DNA from: Marinibacterium anthonyi
GTDB taxonomy: Bacteria > Pseudomonadota > Alphaproteobacteria > Rhodobacterales > Rhodobacteraceae
Reading direction: 5' to 3'
Length of the DNA stretch: 64,000 bases
NCBI GenBank assembly: GCA_003217735.2
Contig: CP031585.1
Coordinates: 1,165,501-1,229,500 of the forward strand
In this document: in pieces, positions 44,448 to 52,903 of the stretch
Position numbering within the stretch: position 1 is the stretch's first letter
How the letters are laid out: each line of letters starts with the position of its first letter
Made by a program: the position numbers and the translations under genes
The notes under the pieces: model-generated
What the model was told of the DNA's origin: nothing
Seen by the model: only the letters and a program-made list of their open reading frames with translations
The model's database searches: none

Positions 44448-44939
44448 ATGAGGATTTTTTCCGAGTTGGAGCTTGGAGACGAGCCGCTTCACCGGATCGG
44501 CGGCAAGGATTTGTGCGCCCTCCTGGACATTTCCTCAGGTGCGCTGACCGATCTGAAGAAGCGCGAGATCGCTGTGCACCTCGCCCATGATTCCTATGAC
44601 CTGGTGGAAACTGTCCGCCGCTACACCGCCCACCTTCGCAGCACCGCCGCACGCTGGGGAGATGCGAACCAGGCGCCGCAGCTCACAGCGGAAAAGGCAC
44701 GCCTCGCCAAGGAACAGGCGGACGCCCAAGCGCTGAAGAACGCGAAGGCCAGAGGCGAGCTGGTGGACGCGGCCGAGGTGGAGCGCGCCTGGTCGGATGT
44801 TCTCCGCCAGGTGCGCGCGCGGATCCTCGCAACCCCGCCACGCCTGCGCCAGATCCTCAACCTTTCTGCCGCCGATGCTGACCTGATCGACCGCGAGCTG
44901 CGGGACGCCCTTTCGGAGCTTGGCCATGCCGACAATTGA
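44448..44939 (+). CDS. Terminase small subunit, Nu1/gp1 type (element 3)
   Basis: Protein of 163 aa. N-terminal winged-helix DNA-binding region (GGKDLCALLDISSGALTDLK, with VRRYTAHLRSTAARW), then the family segment LTAEKARLAKEQADAQALKN and GELVDAAEVERAWSDVLRQV. It recognises the packaging start site and recruits TerL. Its end overlaps terL by 14 bases. Confidence 0.88.
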   Translation: MRIFSELELGDEPLHRIGGKDLCALLDISSGALTDLKKREIAVHLAHDSYDLVETVRRYTAHLRSTAARWGDANQAPQLTAEKARLAKEQADAQALKNAKARGELVDAAEVERAWSDVLRQVRARILATPPRLRQILNLSAADADLIDRELRDALSELGHADN

Positions 44940-46701
44940 CGAAATCCGCGCCTCGGCCCTGCGCGCCCTGGTCCCGCCGCCGCGCCTTCGCCTGTCCGAC
45001 TGGATCGAATCCGAGATCCGCTTGCCCGAGGGCGTGAGCGCCCAGCCTGGCCCCGTGCGCCTCTGGCCCTTTCAACGCGAGATTGCGGATGCCATCGGCG
45101 ACCCGTTGATTGAGCGCGTGACCCTGATCAAACCCGTGCGCGTCGGCTTCACCACGCTGTTGACCTCGGCCGTCGCCTCCTTCGTCGCCAATGAGCCCGC
45201 GCCCATTCTCTGCCTGCTGCCGGCCGAGGCCGATTGCCGCGATTACGTGGTGAGCGACGTCGAGCCGATCTTTTCCGCTTCCCCATCCGTGGCTGATGCC
45301 CTGGGCGATGACCGCGAAGAGGGGGAGCGCAACACTCTATTGTCTCGCAGGTTCTCTGGTGGATCGCTGAAGGTGGTTGCCGCAAAAGCGCCACGCAACC
45401 TCCGCCGGCACAATGTCCGGATCCTGTTCTGTGACGAAGTGGACGGGATGGTCGCAACGGCCGAGGGGTCGCCAATCCTGCTGGCCGAGCGCCGCACGCT
45501 ATCTTTCCCGGATCGCAAGATCGTCCTGGGGTCAACGCCCGTCTTCGAGGAAACGAGCCATGTCCTGCGGGCTTATGCCCAGTCCGACGCCCGGATCTTC
45601 GAGGTTCCGTGTCCGAGCTGCGGCGCCTTCGAGGAAATCTCCTGGGGCCAGATCAAATGGGATGAAGGCAAGCCGGAGACCGCCCGCTGGTGCTGCCCGC
45701 ATTGCCGGGAAGAGATTGAGGAGCGGCACAAGCCGGCGATGGTGGCGGCAGGCGCCTGGCGGGCCACCCGGCCAGAGGTGAAGAGCCATGCGGGCTTCCG
45801 GCTGAATGCCCTGGTCAGCCTCCACGCCAACGCGGCATGGGGCAAGCTGGCGGAGGAATTCGTCAGTGCAAAAGATGATCCGACCATGCTTCAGACCTTC
45901 GTGAACACGATCCTCGGCCAGGGTTGGCGCGGCGATGGCGAAGAGCTGGACGACGAAGAGCTTGCAGGCCGGGGAGAAAGCTGGGGGCTGGATGCCGTTC
46001 CGGCTGACGTGCTGGCGGTGACCGCCGGATGCGACGTGCAGCACGACAGGATCGAGGTCACGTTCATCGGCTGGGCCGAAGATGGCGCCGCCTTCGTTCT
46101 CGGCCACCGCGTGACCTGGGGTGCATGGGATGACGAAGCCACCTGGTTGGAGCTGGATGGGCTTTTGAAACAGACTTTCCCGCACGCGCTTGGCGGACGG
46201 ATCGGGGTGGATGCCGTGGCGATCGACGCGGGCGACGGCACAACCATGCACACGGTCACGGCGTTCTGCCAGCCGCGCACCCGTCGCAAGGTCATGGCGA
46301 TCAAAGGAGCGCCTGGGAACCGGCCGTTGATCGAGCGTTCCGCATCGAGGACGAAGACGGGCGCCAGGCTGTGGATTATCGGCGTGGACACGGGAAAGAC
46401 CCTGATCTTCGGTCGACTGGCGCAAGGCACGTCAATCCGCGTGTCCGCCGATCTGCCCCGCGTCTGGTATGAACAGCTTGCCTCGGAGCGTGCCGTGACC
46501 CGCTACCGGCGTGGCCAGCCTGTCCGCAGCTTCGAGCGCGTGCCAGGGCGCCAGGCTGAAGGGCTCGATTGCACCGTCTACGCCTTCGCCGCTCGCCAGA
46601 TTGTCAACCCGGACTGGGAACGACGGCGGGCCGAACTGGCACACAAGACGGTGCCGAAGAAATCTCAACCTAAGCTCCGGTCGGACTGGATGCGGAGGTG
46701 A
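44926..46701 (+). CDS. Terminase large subunit, GpA (lambda) family (element 3)
   Basis: Protein of 591 aa. An ATPase domain with the deviant Walker A of this family (TLIKPVRVGFTTLL) and Walker B ILFCDEVDGM; a zinc-like CPSCGAFE...CCPHCREE; a nuclease domain with TAGCDVQHDRIEV and VDAVAIDAGDGTT. It cuts concatemers at cos and packs DNA. ATG 44926 is preferred over an upstream TTG. It belongs to a different terminase class from element 2. Confidence 0.92.
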   Translation: MPTIDEIRASALRALVPPPRLRLSDWIESEIRLPEGVSAQPGPVRLWPFQREIADAIGDPLIERVTLIKPVRVGFTTLLTSAVASFVANEPAPILCLLPAEADCRDYVVSDVEPIFSASPSVADALGDDREEGERNTLLSRRFSGGSLKVVAAKAPRNLRRHNVRILFCDEVDGMVATAEGSPILLAERRTLSFPDRKIVLGSTPVFEETSHVLRAYAQSDARIFEVPCPSCGAFEEISWGQIKWDEGKPETARWCCPHCREEIEERHKPAMVAAGAWRATRPEVKSHAGFRLNALVSLHANAAWGKLAEEFVSAKDDPTMLQTFVNTILGQGWRGDGEELDDEELAGRGESWGLDAVPADVLAVTAGCDVQHDRIEVTFIGWAEDGAAFVLGHRVTWGAWDDEATWLELDGLLKQTFPHALGGRIGVDAVAIDAGDGTTMHTVTAFCQPRTRRKVMAIKGAPGNRPLIERSASRTKTGARLWIIGVDTGKTLIFGRLAQGTSIRVSADLPRVWYEQLASERAVTRYRRGQPVRSFERVPGRQAEGLDCTVYAFAARQIVNPDWERRRAELAHKTVPKKSQPKLRSDWMRR

Positions 46702-46823
46702 GATAGGTCAGGACGCGCCTTCGCAACTACCAGCATCAGCGAAAAGCGTCCCCGTTAGTCGGTGAGTGGGCAAACCCCGACAGCGCGCGGCCCCAATAAC
46801 CTTTTCAGGGGCGCGGCGCGCAT

Positions 46824-47156
46824 TTACCGCTTGATCTGACTGAGTTCGTACGTCTCAGGTGCCAGCGACGTTGTAGTGATAACGGTCCCGTCCGACTGCA
46901 AAACGACCGTAATCGTCTTCTCGCCGCGCTCAATTTTTCGCGGAACGCCGTCATTCAGCACCATGTCAACGATGTCTTCCATCGCGGCGTCCGTCACCAG
47001 AACCGCTGGTTCGGGATACTTGTCGAGCAATGTGCCGACGATTTCCGCGTTCATGCTTCTGCCGTTTTCCTCGGCTGCAGAACGAATGCGATCACGTAGC
47101 CCATCCGGAAGACGGACGATGAATTTATCCTGATTCTGAGGTGTTCTATCGGACAT
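46824..47156 (-). CDS. Arc-family repressor (element 3, leftward)
   Basis: Protein of 110 aa. N-terminal ribbon-helix-helix: KFIVRLPDGLRDRIRSAAEE, then NGRSMNAEIVGTLLDKYP. The C-terminal tail is unassigned. Divergent from a second Arc protein (47241) with repeated TGGC-N5-GCCA sites in between, so the two probably form a regulatory switch. Confidence 0.88.
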   Translation of the reverse strand: MSDRTPQNQDKFIVRLPDGLRDRIRSAAEENGRSMNAEIVGTLLDKYPEPAVLVTDAAMEDIVDMVLNDGVPRKIERGEKTITVVLQSDGTVITTTSLAPETYELSQIKR

Positions 47157-47158
47157 GA

Positions 47159-47225
47159 TGGCAATGAGCCTTCAAATCTGTCTTGACGCAAGTTGTGGCA
47201 TTGAGCCATACATGGCATTGAGCCA
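47159..47225. promoter_or_regulatory. Triplicated operator between divergent Arc genes
   Basis: TGGCATTGAGCCA at 47196-47208 and 47213-47225 (17 bp apart) and TGGCAATGAGCC at 47159-47170. The first two are dyads with outer TGGC/GCCA. A -35-like TTGACG lies at 47183. The arrangement is that of phage mnt/arc-type operators covering both promoters. Confidence 0.7.
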
Positions 47226-47240
47226 TATTGGAGGACCACA

Positions 47241-47408
47241 ATGCCGAGACAGACCACCGACAAATTCATGCTCCGTCTTCCGGACGGGTGGCGTGAGGTC
47301 ATCAAGGAGCTGGCGCAGCGAAACCGCCGCTCGATGAACCAGGAGATCCTGGCCGCACTGGAAGGCCAGGTTGAGAACGAAATGCAAAAGACCCAACAGA
47401 AAGGATAA
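47241..47408 (+). CDS. Small Arc-family repressor (element 3, rightward)
   Basis: 55 aa, the size of phage P22 Arc. Ribbon-helix-helix: DKFMLRLPDGWREVIKELAQ, then NRRSMNQEILAALEGQVE. Preceded by GGAGG. Followed after 4 bases by the 47413 gene. Probably binds the TGGC-N5-GCCA sites just upstream. Confidence 0.85.
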   Translation: MPRQTTDKFMLRLPDGWREVIKELAQRNRRSMNQEILAALEGQVENEMQKTQQKG

Positions 47409-47412
47409 AGCT

Positions 47413-47742
47413 ATGAACTTGATTGAATTCGCAAAAATGGCGCCAGCCAACCAAACGCCCGAAGAATTCATCGCCATGATGAACGAAGTCCTGCCGCTGG
47501 ATGAGGTGAAAGACCTTACAGAGGAAGAAGGGCTGGCGTTCTTCAGCGCAGTGCAATGGCTCTACGATTTCGCGATCCTACTGACCGAGTTTCACCAGCA
47601 AGACAGTGAAATGGAAACTCCGGACGGCCAATACATGGCGCCATGCCTGCCCGGTACCAGGGGGCCGTTCATCGAAAATCTTCTGACGAGAGGCCCCGGA
47701 AAGCCCGACTTCACGCCGCTCACGCACTTCGGCTTGAAGTGA
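47413..47742 (+). CDS. Uncharacterised element 3 protein
   Basis: Protein of 109 aa, acidic and helical (APANQTPEEFIAMMNEVLPL, then AVQWLYDFAILLTEFHQQD), ending in a Pro/Gly-rich tail. Co-transcribed with the small Arc gene. No recognised domain; an accessory (cargo) gene by position. Confidence 0.5.
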   Translation: MNLIEFAKMAPANQTPEEFIAMMNEVLPLDEVKDLTEEEGLAFFSAVQWLYDFAILLTEFHQQDSEMETPDGQYMAPCLPGTRGPFIENLLTRGPGKPDFTPLTHFGLK

Positions 47743-47816
47743 AATGGGCCGGACGGTGCAGCAACACCTTTCCGGCCCTGACATGAAATCATTCCCTGAT
47801 CAGAAGGATATCAATC

Positions 47817-48233
47817 ATGACTGTCCAGACATATATGCCGCGCCGCGCGGTTCTTAAAGCCCTTCCTACCGCAGGCTGTGCGATTGCTCTTCCGTCGATT
47901 CTGCCGTCAGAGCCGGCGGCGCCTGAATTTCCGACCGACATGCCCTTCCTGGCGGAGATAAAGGCTAGGCCTGGATCCTACCTCAACCCGGAGGGGCTTT
48001 TCGCCCTTTGCTATCCAAAGTCTGAGATCGACCACGCTTATTGCTACATGTTGGCAGATCAGACGACCATTTTTGCGGAAGGCAAGCGGTGGCGCGATGG
48101 GCGGGACGGATCGGGTTGGCAACCGATAGAACCCGGACAGTTTGACGGTCGCGTGATCGGTCGCGTGGTCGGCGTGCACATCAAGCAGCACGACGGCTGG
48201 CACCAGTGCGGCAGTGCCTACATAGCTGGTTAA
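47817..48233 (+). CDS. Uncharacterised protein with twin-arginine-like N-terminus
   Basis: Protein of 138 aa. PRRAVLKALPTAGCAIALPS looks like a Tat-type leader (RR, hydrophobic stretch), so it may be exported; a Cys in that stretch could also suit a lipoprotein. The remainder (GRVIGRVVGVHIKQHDGWHQ) has no firm match. An exported satellite gene might alter the cell surface, but this is speculation. Confidence 0.5.
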   Translation: MTVQTYMPRRAVLKALPTAGCAIALPSILPSEPAAPEFPTDMPFLAEIKARPGSYLNPEGLFALCYPKSEIDHAYCYMLADQTTIFAEGKRWRDGRDGSGWQPIEPGQFDGRVIGRVVGVHIKQHDGWHQCGSAYIAG

Positions 48234-48271
48234 AGGACAAAAGAAGTCATTTTGCCAGAATTGACAGAAGG

Positions 48272-48319
48272 CTTCACAGTGTGCTCAATAAAATACGTCT
48301 CACTGTGAAGCTTATAACT
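48272..48319 (+). promoter_or_regulatory. Promoter/operator of the element 3 regulator-head operon
   Basis: GCTTCACAGTG at 48272-48282 and its complement CACTGTGAAGC at 48302-48312, 19 bases apart, followed immediately by TTATAAC (-10, TATAAC at 48314). The segment CTCACTGTGAAGCTTATAAC closely matches the xis-int promoter (52474-52493). No -35 box at the right distance, so activation by a regulator is likely. Confidence 0.65.
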
Positions 48320-48329
48320 GGAAGGTAGA

Positions 48330-48800
48330 ATGCTGGACATCACAAGATATGCCGTTGGTTCGCAGGAGGCCGCAGACATGTTGGGCTGGCCTCTCGCAAC
48401 CTTCAAAACGCATCGCACTCGTAACGAGCTGCTGAAGCGCAACACTGGTCGCGGGCGCGCGGCCGAGTTCAATTTTGGCGACATCATGGCAGCTCACGTT
48501 GCCAAGCGCCTCATCGAGATGAAGCTGCAAGCGCCGGCAGCGTGTCGCATCGCGAACAACCTGTCCCCCCTGTCGAAATTCGTGATGGGCGAGCCCATCC
48601 AGGTTTTCCTTCGTGACGGCGAAATCTCCTACACAGGCAATCCGGACGAAGACATCAGCATCCTGATTCCGCTCGAAAAGATCGGCTGGCAGGTCGCCGA
48701 ATACTTCCTCGCCGGCATAGCAGCGGAATACGGGGTCGCCGCCGCGCGCGAGGCTCAGGCGCGTTTCCGTCAGCAGGTCGCAGAGCTGCGGGGGGAGTAA
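48330..48800 (+). CDS. MerR-like/HTH regulator (element 3)
   Basis: Protein of 156 aa. N-terminal HTH (VGSQEAADMLGWPLATFKTH) and a following helix (AEFNFGDIMAAHVAKRLIEM) resemble the MerR DNA-binding domain; the C-terminal part (YFLAGIAAEYGVAAAREAQA) may dimerise. It is first in the operon with portal and capsid genes (TAATG overlap with portal). The target is probably the CTCAC-W-GTGA dyad present in its own promoter and in the xis-int promoter, making it the candidate master switch. Confidence 0.6.
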   Translation: MLDITRYAVGSQEAADMLGWPLATFKTHRTRNELLKRNTGRGRAAEFNFGDIMAAHVAKRLIEMKLQAPAACRIANNLSPLSKFVMGEPIQVFLRDGEISYTGNPDEDISILIPLEKIGWQVAEYFLAGIAAEYGVAAAREAQARFRQQVAELRGE

Positions 48801-50134
48801 TGGAAACCCGCCAGGTCATACGGGCCGCCCAGCGAGGGCTTTCCAAGCTCCTGCGCCGCTCCGGGATTGAAGCCGGCAGCGGCGGCCGGCGTTGGGACGG
48901 CGCTTCGACCATCGGCAACCCGCAGGCATCGACCCTTGCGGCCAGAGGGCCGGCAAAGAACCGCGCTGCCGCTGCGTCGATCAATACCCCGTTCGGGCAG
49001 CGAGCTGTCGAGGCCTGGACCTCAGCCCTGGTCGGGAAGGGCTGGCAAGCGCGGTCCCAGCACCCGGACAAGGACACCGCGCGCCGCCTGTCCTCCGCCT
49101 TCGAAGCACTAGCCAATCCCCTTCTGCCGATCATTGCGCGGGCGCTGGTCCGTGATGGCGAGGCCATCGTTCGAATCCGGCTGAACTCCGAAGGTCACTT
49201 CCGGGCGCAGCTGATCCCCTCGGACCAATTGGACGCGACCTTGAGCCGGGACTTGGGCGGCGGTGCCCGCATCGTCTCTGGGATCGAGTTCGACGCAGAA
49301 GACGACGTGGTCGCCTATCACATCCTTCCCGAAGCACCCGGCACCCCGTTCGCGGTTTTCTCGTCACCCGTCCGGGTCCCCGCCCGCGACGTCTTCCATG
49401 TCTTCGATCCGCAATTCCCCGGTCAGGCGCGCGGCCTGTCCTGGCTGGCGCCGGTCCTGACCAAGCTGCGCGACCGTGATGAAGCCTCGGACGCGATGCT
49501 GATGCAACTTAAAGTGGCAAGTTTACTGACAGCCTACATCCGCGACCCGGACGGAAGCCTGGCCGGATTCGAAGGCGAGACGGACGGCAACGCGCTCAGT
49601 GTCGCCCTGGAACCGGGTGCGGCGCGCATCCTGCCACCCGGCGCCGATGTAACGATGTCCTCACCACCCCCAGGATTGTCCGACGCAGTGACCTTCCTGA
49701 AAGCGCAGGATCGCGAAATCGCTGCCGGTTTGAATTTGACCTTCGAGCAATTGACCGCCGACCTGAGCGAGGCGAATTACTCTTCCGCGCGGGTCGGGCT
49801 TCTTGAATTCCGCCGCCGGGCCGAAATGCTTCAGAAACTGTTGATTGAGGGACAATTCCTCTCCCCGCTCTGGCGCCGCTGGATCGAGCTTGAAGCGCTG
49901 GCCGGCCGCATCGAAGCGAACGGCGCTGCATTGGACGACTTTATGGCCGTCCGGTTTGTCCCGCCCGGTTGGGTCTGGCTGGACCCAGCGAAAGAGATTT
50001 CGGCCGACGTGAAAGCCATCGAAGCCGGGCTGAAGAGCCGGGAAGAAGTGGTGGCCGGTCGCGGCCGCGACATCGACGAACTGGACGAAGAACGCGCCAG
50101 GGATCGCCGCACCGATAATGTGGGTGAAGCATGA
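48800..50134 (+). CDS. Phage portal protein, lambda family (element 3)
   Basis: Protein of 444 aa. Features: SINTPFGQRAVEAWTSALVG, ALVRDGEAIVRIRLN, FDPQFPGQARGLSWLAPVLT and DREIAAGLNLTFEQLTADLS, followed by NYSSARVGLLEFRRR, the family signature near the end. Forms the portal ring. Unrelated at sequence level to the HK97-type portal of element 2. Confidence 0.92.
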   Translation: METRQVIRAAQRGLSKLLRRSGIEAGSGGRRWDGASTIGNPQASTLAARGPAKNRAAAASINTPFGQRAVEAWTSALVGKGWQARSQHPDKDTARRLSSAFEALANPLLPIIARALVRDGEAIVRIRLNSEGHFRAQLIPSDQLDATLSRDLGGGARIVSGIEFDAEDDVVAYHILPEAPGTPFAVFSSPVRVPARDVFHVFDPQFPGQARGLSWLAPVLTKLRDRDEASDAMLMQLKVASLLTAYIRDPDGSLAGFEGETDGNALSVALEPGAARILPPGADVTMSSPPPGLSDAVTFLKAQDREIAAGLNLTFEQLTADLSEANYSSARVGLLEFRRRAEMLQKLLIEGQFLSPLWRRWIELEALAGRIEANGAALDDFMAVRFVPPGWVWLDPAKEISADVKAIEAGLKSREEVVAGRGRDIDELDEERARDRRTDNVGEA

Positions 50135-51897
50135 CGCTCCACATCCGCAGCCTGACGCCGGCACCTTCCACCGTCGATCTCAACAACCGTAGCGCGGAGG
50201 CCATCGTATCCACCGGCGCCGACACAGCCCGAGCGGGCTTCATCGAACGCTTGGACCTGACCGGCGCCGATCTGTCCCGTCTGATCGGGGCGCCCATTCT
50301 GGACGGGCACCGGGCCGAATCTACCCGTGACCAGCTCGGGGTGATCGAGGCGGCAGAGCTTCGCGCCGAAGGCATCTGGGTCCGAATGAAATTCCGCAGC
50401 AATGCCGCCGCCGTGTCGGTCCTGTCCGATATCGCCGAAGGCACGCTGCGCGGTCTGTCCATCGGCTACAAGGTAGCCGAGTGGAAAGAGGCGAGGGACG
50501 GGAACAGACGCCTTCGTATCGCGACACGCTGGGCACCCATCGAAGTGTCCGTCGTGCCTGTCCCGGCTGATCCGGGCGCACATTTCCGAGCAGGAGAAAG
50601 CAGCATGGAACCCGAAGACCAGGTGGTCGAAACCACCCCCGTTACCCCCACCGTGACCCGCGCGGCGGTCAATGCCGAGATCCGCCAAATGGCCGAGACG
50701 GCCGGCCTGACCCGTGCCTGGGCAGACGCTCAGATCGACGCAGAAGCCACCGCCGAAGACGCCAGGACCGCCGCCTTCGAGGCCATGCGCCAGCGTGGCG
50801 CCGAGACCAGCACCCGCACCACGCGGGCACAGATCCTGGTGGACCACACGGACCCGGTCATGATCGCAACGCGGGCCGGTGAAGCACTGTTCGCCCGTTC
50901 CCATCCGGGACACGATCTGTCGGAGGCGGCACGTCCCTTCGCGGCGATGACCACCATCGACCTGGGTCGCGACTGCCTCCGCCGCGCCGGTATCAACATC
51001 ACCGGCATGGCGGCGGAAACGATCATCACGCGGGCGCTGAACACCACCTCGGATTTTCCGCTGATCATGGGCGATGCGGTCGGACGGGAACTGCGGCGCA
51101 CCTATGACACGGCGCCGTCGGGTGTCAGGATGCTGGCACGCCAGACGACAGCCCGCGATTTCCGGGCAAAGCGGGCCATCCAGTTCGGTGAGGGGCCTGA
51201 GCTGAAGAAGGTCAACGAAAGCGGCGAATTCAAACACGGCTCCATCGCGGAATCGGCAGAATCGTACAGCGTGGAAACCTTCGGCCGCATCTTCAGCATT
51301 TCCCGGCAGGCCCTGGTCAACGATGACCTGGGGGCCTTCATGCAGGTTCCCGCGAAACTCGGCAGGTCGGCTCGCGAGTTCGAAGCGGGGCAGCTCGTGG
51401 CGAAGCTGGTCGAGAACCCGGCCATGAGCGACAGCATCGCCGTCTTCCATGCCGATCACTCCAACTTGGCAGCGTCGGGCGCGGCCCTCTCGATCAGCAC
51501 TCTGTCCGCCGCACGGAATGCGATGCGTCGACAGAAAGGGCTGGCCGGTGAACCGATCAACGCAGCGCCGTATGCAGTCGTCGTCCCGCCGGAGCTCGAA
51601 ACCCTGGCCGAACAGCTGCTTACCCAGATCAACGCGACGAACACGGATGAGGTCAATCCGTTTGGCAAGCTCATCCTGTCGGTCGAACCGCGTCTGACGG
51701 ACACCGCAGCCTGGTACGTCGCAGCCGATCCGGCGACCATCGACGGCTTGGAATACGCCTACCTGGAAGGGGCGCCCGGCCCGCAGATCGAGACGCGCCA
51801 GGGCTTCGAGGTGGACGGTGTCCAGATCAAGGTCCGCCTGGACTTCGGCTGTGGGTGGATCGACCACCGCGGCTGGTACAAGAACGCGGGCGCATAG
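50131..51897 (+). CDS. Prohead protease-major capsid fusion (element 3)
   Basis: Protein of 588 aa. Residues 1-155 form a prohead serine protease domain (His in ILDGHRAESTRDQLG, Ser in TLRGLSIGYKV, then RWAPIEVSVVPVPAD). Residues 165-240 are a charged, helical scaffold-like linker. From about 270 the capsid domain follows (DAVGRELRRTYDTAPSG, then GRIFSISRQALVNDDLGAF, NPFGKLILSVEPRL, VRLDFGCGWIDHRGW). The fusion links protease dose to shell dose; self-cleavage would free the shell. Overlaps portal by 4 bases. Confidence 0.9.
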   Translation: MTLHIRSLTPAPSTVDLNNRSAEAIVSTGADTARAGFIERLDLTGADLSRLIGAPILDGHRAESTRDQLGVIEAAELRAEGIWVRMKFRSNAAAVSVLSDIAEGTLRGLSIGYKVAEWKEARDGNRRLRIATRWAPIEVSVVPVPADPGAHFRAGESSMEPEDQVVETTPVTPTVTRAAVNAEIRQMAETAGLTRAWADAQIDAEATAEDARTAAFEAMRQRGAETSTRTTRAQILVDHTDPVMIATRAGEALFARSHPGHDLSEAARPFAAMTTIDLGRDCLRRAGINITGMAAETIITRALNTTSDFPLIMGDAVGRELRRTYDTAPSGVRMLARQTTARDFRAKRAIQFGEGPELKKVNESGEFKHGSIAESAESYSVETFGRIFSISRQALVNDDLGAFMQVPAKLGRSAREFEAGQLVAKLVENPAMSDSIAVFHADHSNLAASGAALSISTLSAARNAMRRQKGLAGEPINAAPYAVVVPPELETLAEQLLTQINATNTDEVNPFGKLILSVEPRLTDTAAWYVAADPATIDGLEYAYLEGAPGPQIETRQGFEVDGVQIKVRLDFGCGWIDHRGWYKNAGA

Positions 51898-52112
51898 TGG
51901 CCCTGGCGGTCTCCGAGCTTGAAACCCTGCGCGACGAATTGGTCAGGTCGCGCGCGCAGGGTATCCGCGTGGTCTACTACGATGGCCACCGGACCGAATA
52001 CACGTCGGATGCCGAAATGGCCTCTGCCATCGCTGACCTGGATCGCCGAATTGCGGCGGCAGGATCGTCCCGCCCTCGCACCGTATCGTTTAAGACATCC
52101 AAGGGGTTCTGA
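51897..52112 (+). CDS. gpW-like head-tail joining protein (element 3)
   Basis: 71 aa from GTG, overlapping the capsid stop codon; the size of lambda gpW (68 aa). Pattern: LETLRDELVRSRAQGIRVVY, then a beta hairpin (YDGHRTEYTSDAEM) and ASAIADLDRRIAAA. gpW closes the filled head and forms the site for tail attachment, which in a tail-less satellite would be the docking point for helper tails. An ATG 42 bases upstream is possible but inside the capsid gene. Confidence 0.72.
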   Translation: MALAVSELETLRDELVRSRAQGIRVVYYDGHRTEYTSDAEMASAIADLDRRIAAAGSSRPRTVSFKTSKGF

Positions 52113-52113
52113 C

Positions 52114-52440
52114 ATGAAGAACTATATCCAAGCCGGCAACGTGATCACCTTCACGGCCGCTGAGACCATCGTTTCCGGGCAGGGCGTTCTGCAGGGCGCC
52201 TTCTTCGGTGTCGCCGCAACCGACGCCGCTTCGGGCAATGACTTTGAAGCCGCCGTGACGGGTGTCTTCGAGCTGCCAAAGGCAGCAGGAGCCCTCACCA
52301 AGGGCCAGAAGGTCTATTGGAACACCACCAACGCCAACGTGACCGGCACGGCATCTGGCAACACGTTGATTGGCGCTGTCACCGAAGCGGCAGCAGACGC
52401 CGCAACCACGGCCGTCGTACGGCTCAACGGGACCGTCTAA
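52114..52440 (+). CDS. DUF2190 family capsid-associated protein (element 3)
   Basis: Protein of 108 aa. GNVITFTAAETIVSGQGVLQ, FFGVAATDAASGNDFEAAVT and KGQKVYWN are typical of DUF2190 proteins, small beta-barrel cement/decoration proteins found next to fused protease-capsid genes. Likely stabilises the shell. Confidence 0.82.
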   Translation: MKNYIQAGNVITFTAAETIVSGQGVLQGAFFGVAATDAASGNDFEAAVTGVFELPKAAGALTKGQKVYWNTTNANVTGTASGNTLIGAVTEAAADAATTAVVRLNGTV

Positions 52441-52462
52441 TACGCAAGTCATTCTGACATCA

Positions 52463-52493
52463 TTGACTTAAAACTCACAGTGAGTCTTATAAT
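52463..52493 (+). promoter_or_regulatory. MerR-type promoter of the xis-int operon (element 3)
   Basis: -35 TTGACT (52463-52468), -10 TATAAT (52488-52493), 19-bp spacer containing the perfect dyad ACTCACAGTGAGT (52473-52485) centred in the spacer. A 19-bp spacer with an internal dyad is the hallmark of promoters activated by MerR-family DNA distortion. A further TGTGAGG half-site follows at 52503. Confidence 0.75.
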
Positions 52494-52535
52494 TTAGTTC
52501 AATGTGAGGCTAATAAAAGGCAAGGGGCTGTAAGC

Positions 52536-52715
52536 ATGGAACGCGCTCTCTACATGTACGCCAACGACGTGGCTCAAGCCCTCGGCTGGCCTTGCTGTAA
52601 CGCTGCGTTCTGGAACTGGGCGCACACCTTCCGCGCCTCCGACTACGCTCCGGGCGGCTTCCTGAATGTCCGGAAGCTGCCCGAAGATGCCCGGAAGGCA
52701 CTGGGGGTTATGTGA
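52536..52715 (+). CDS. Excisionase-like small protein (element 3)
   Basis: Protein of 59 aa; YANDVAQALGWPCCNAAFWN resembles an AlpA/Xis HTH. Follows the MerR-type promoter and precedes the integrase, in the same place as the 85-aa gene of element 1 (24351). Probably the recombination directionality factor. Confidence 0.55.
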   Translation: MERALYMYANDVAQALGWPCCNAAFWNWAHTFRASDYAPGGFLNVRKLPEDARKALGVM

Positions 52716-52903
52716 TGGCAAGACCGACTGTCCCCCCGCCCAAAGACGTTATCGCGATTGCCAAGGGTTTGAAAGCCGAGGGCATCACCTCCGGCGCGAT
52801 CCGGTGTCCTGATGGCACGGAAATCAAGTGGGGGGGCAGTCAGTCCGGAGAAGCGCACATGACCGAGCTGGAAAAGTGGAAGGCCAAGCGCAATGCTCCC
52901 TAA
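52715..52903 (+). CDS. Small protein upstream of integrase 3
   Basis: Protein of 62 aa (VPPPKDVIAIAKGLKAEGIT, then CPDGTEIKWGG, then EAHMTELEKWKAKRNAP). Overlaps xis by one base and the integrase start by 11. Similar size and place to the 39053 gene of element 2. Function unknown. Confidence 0.55.
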   Translation: MARPTVPPPKDVIAIAKGLKAEGITSGAIRCPDGTEIKWGGSQSGEAHMTELEKWKAKRNAP

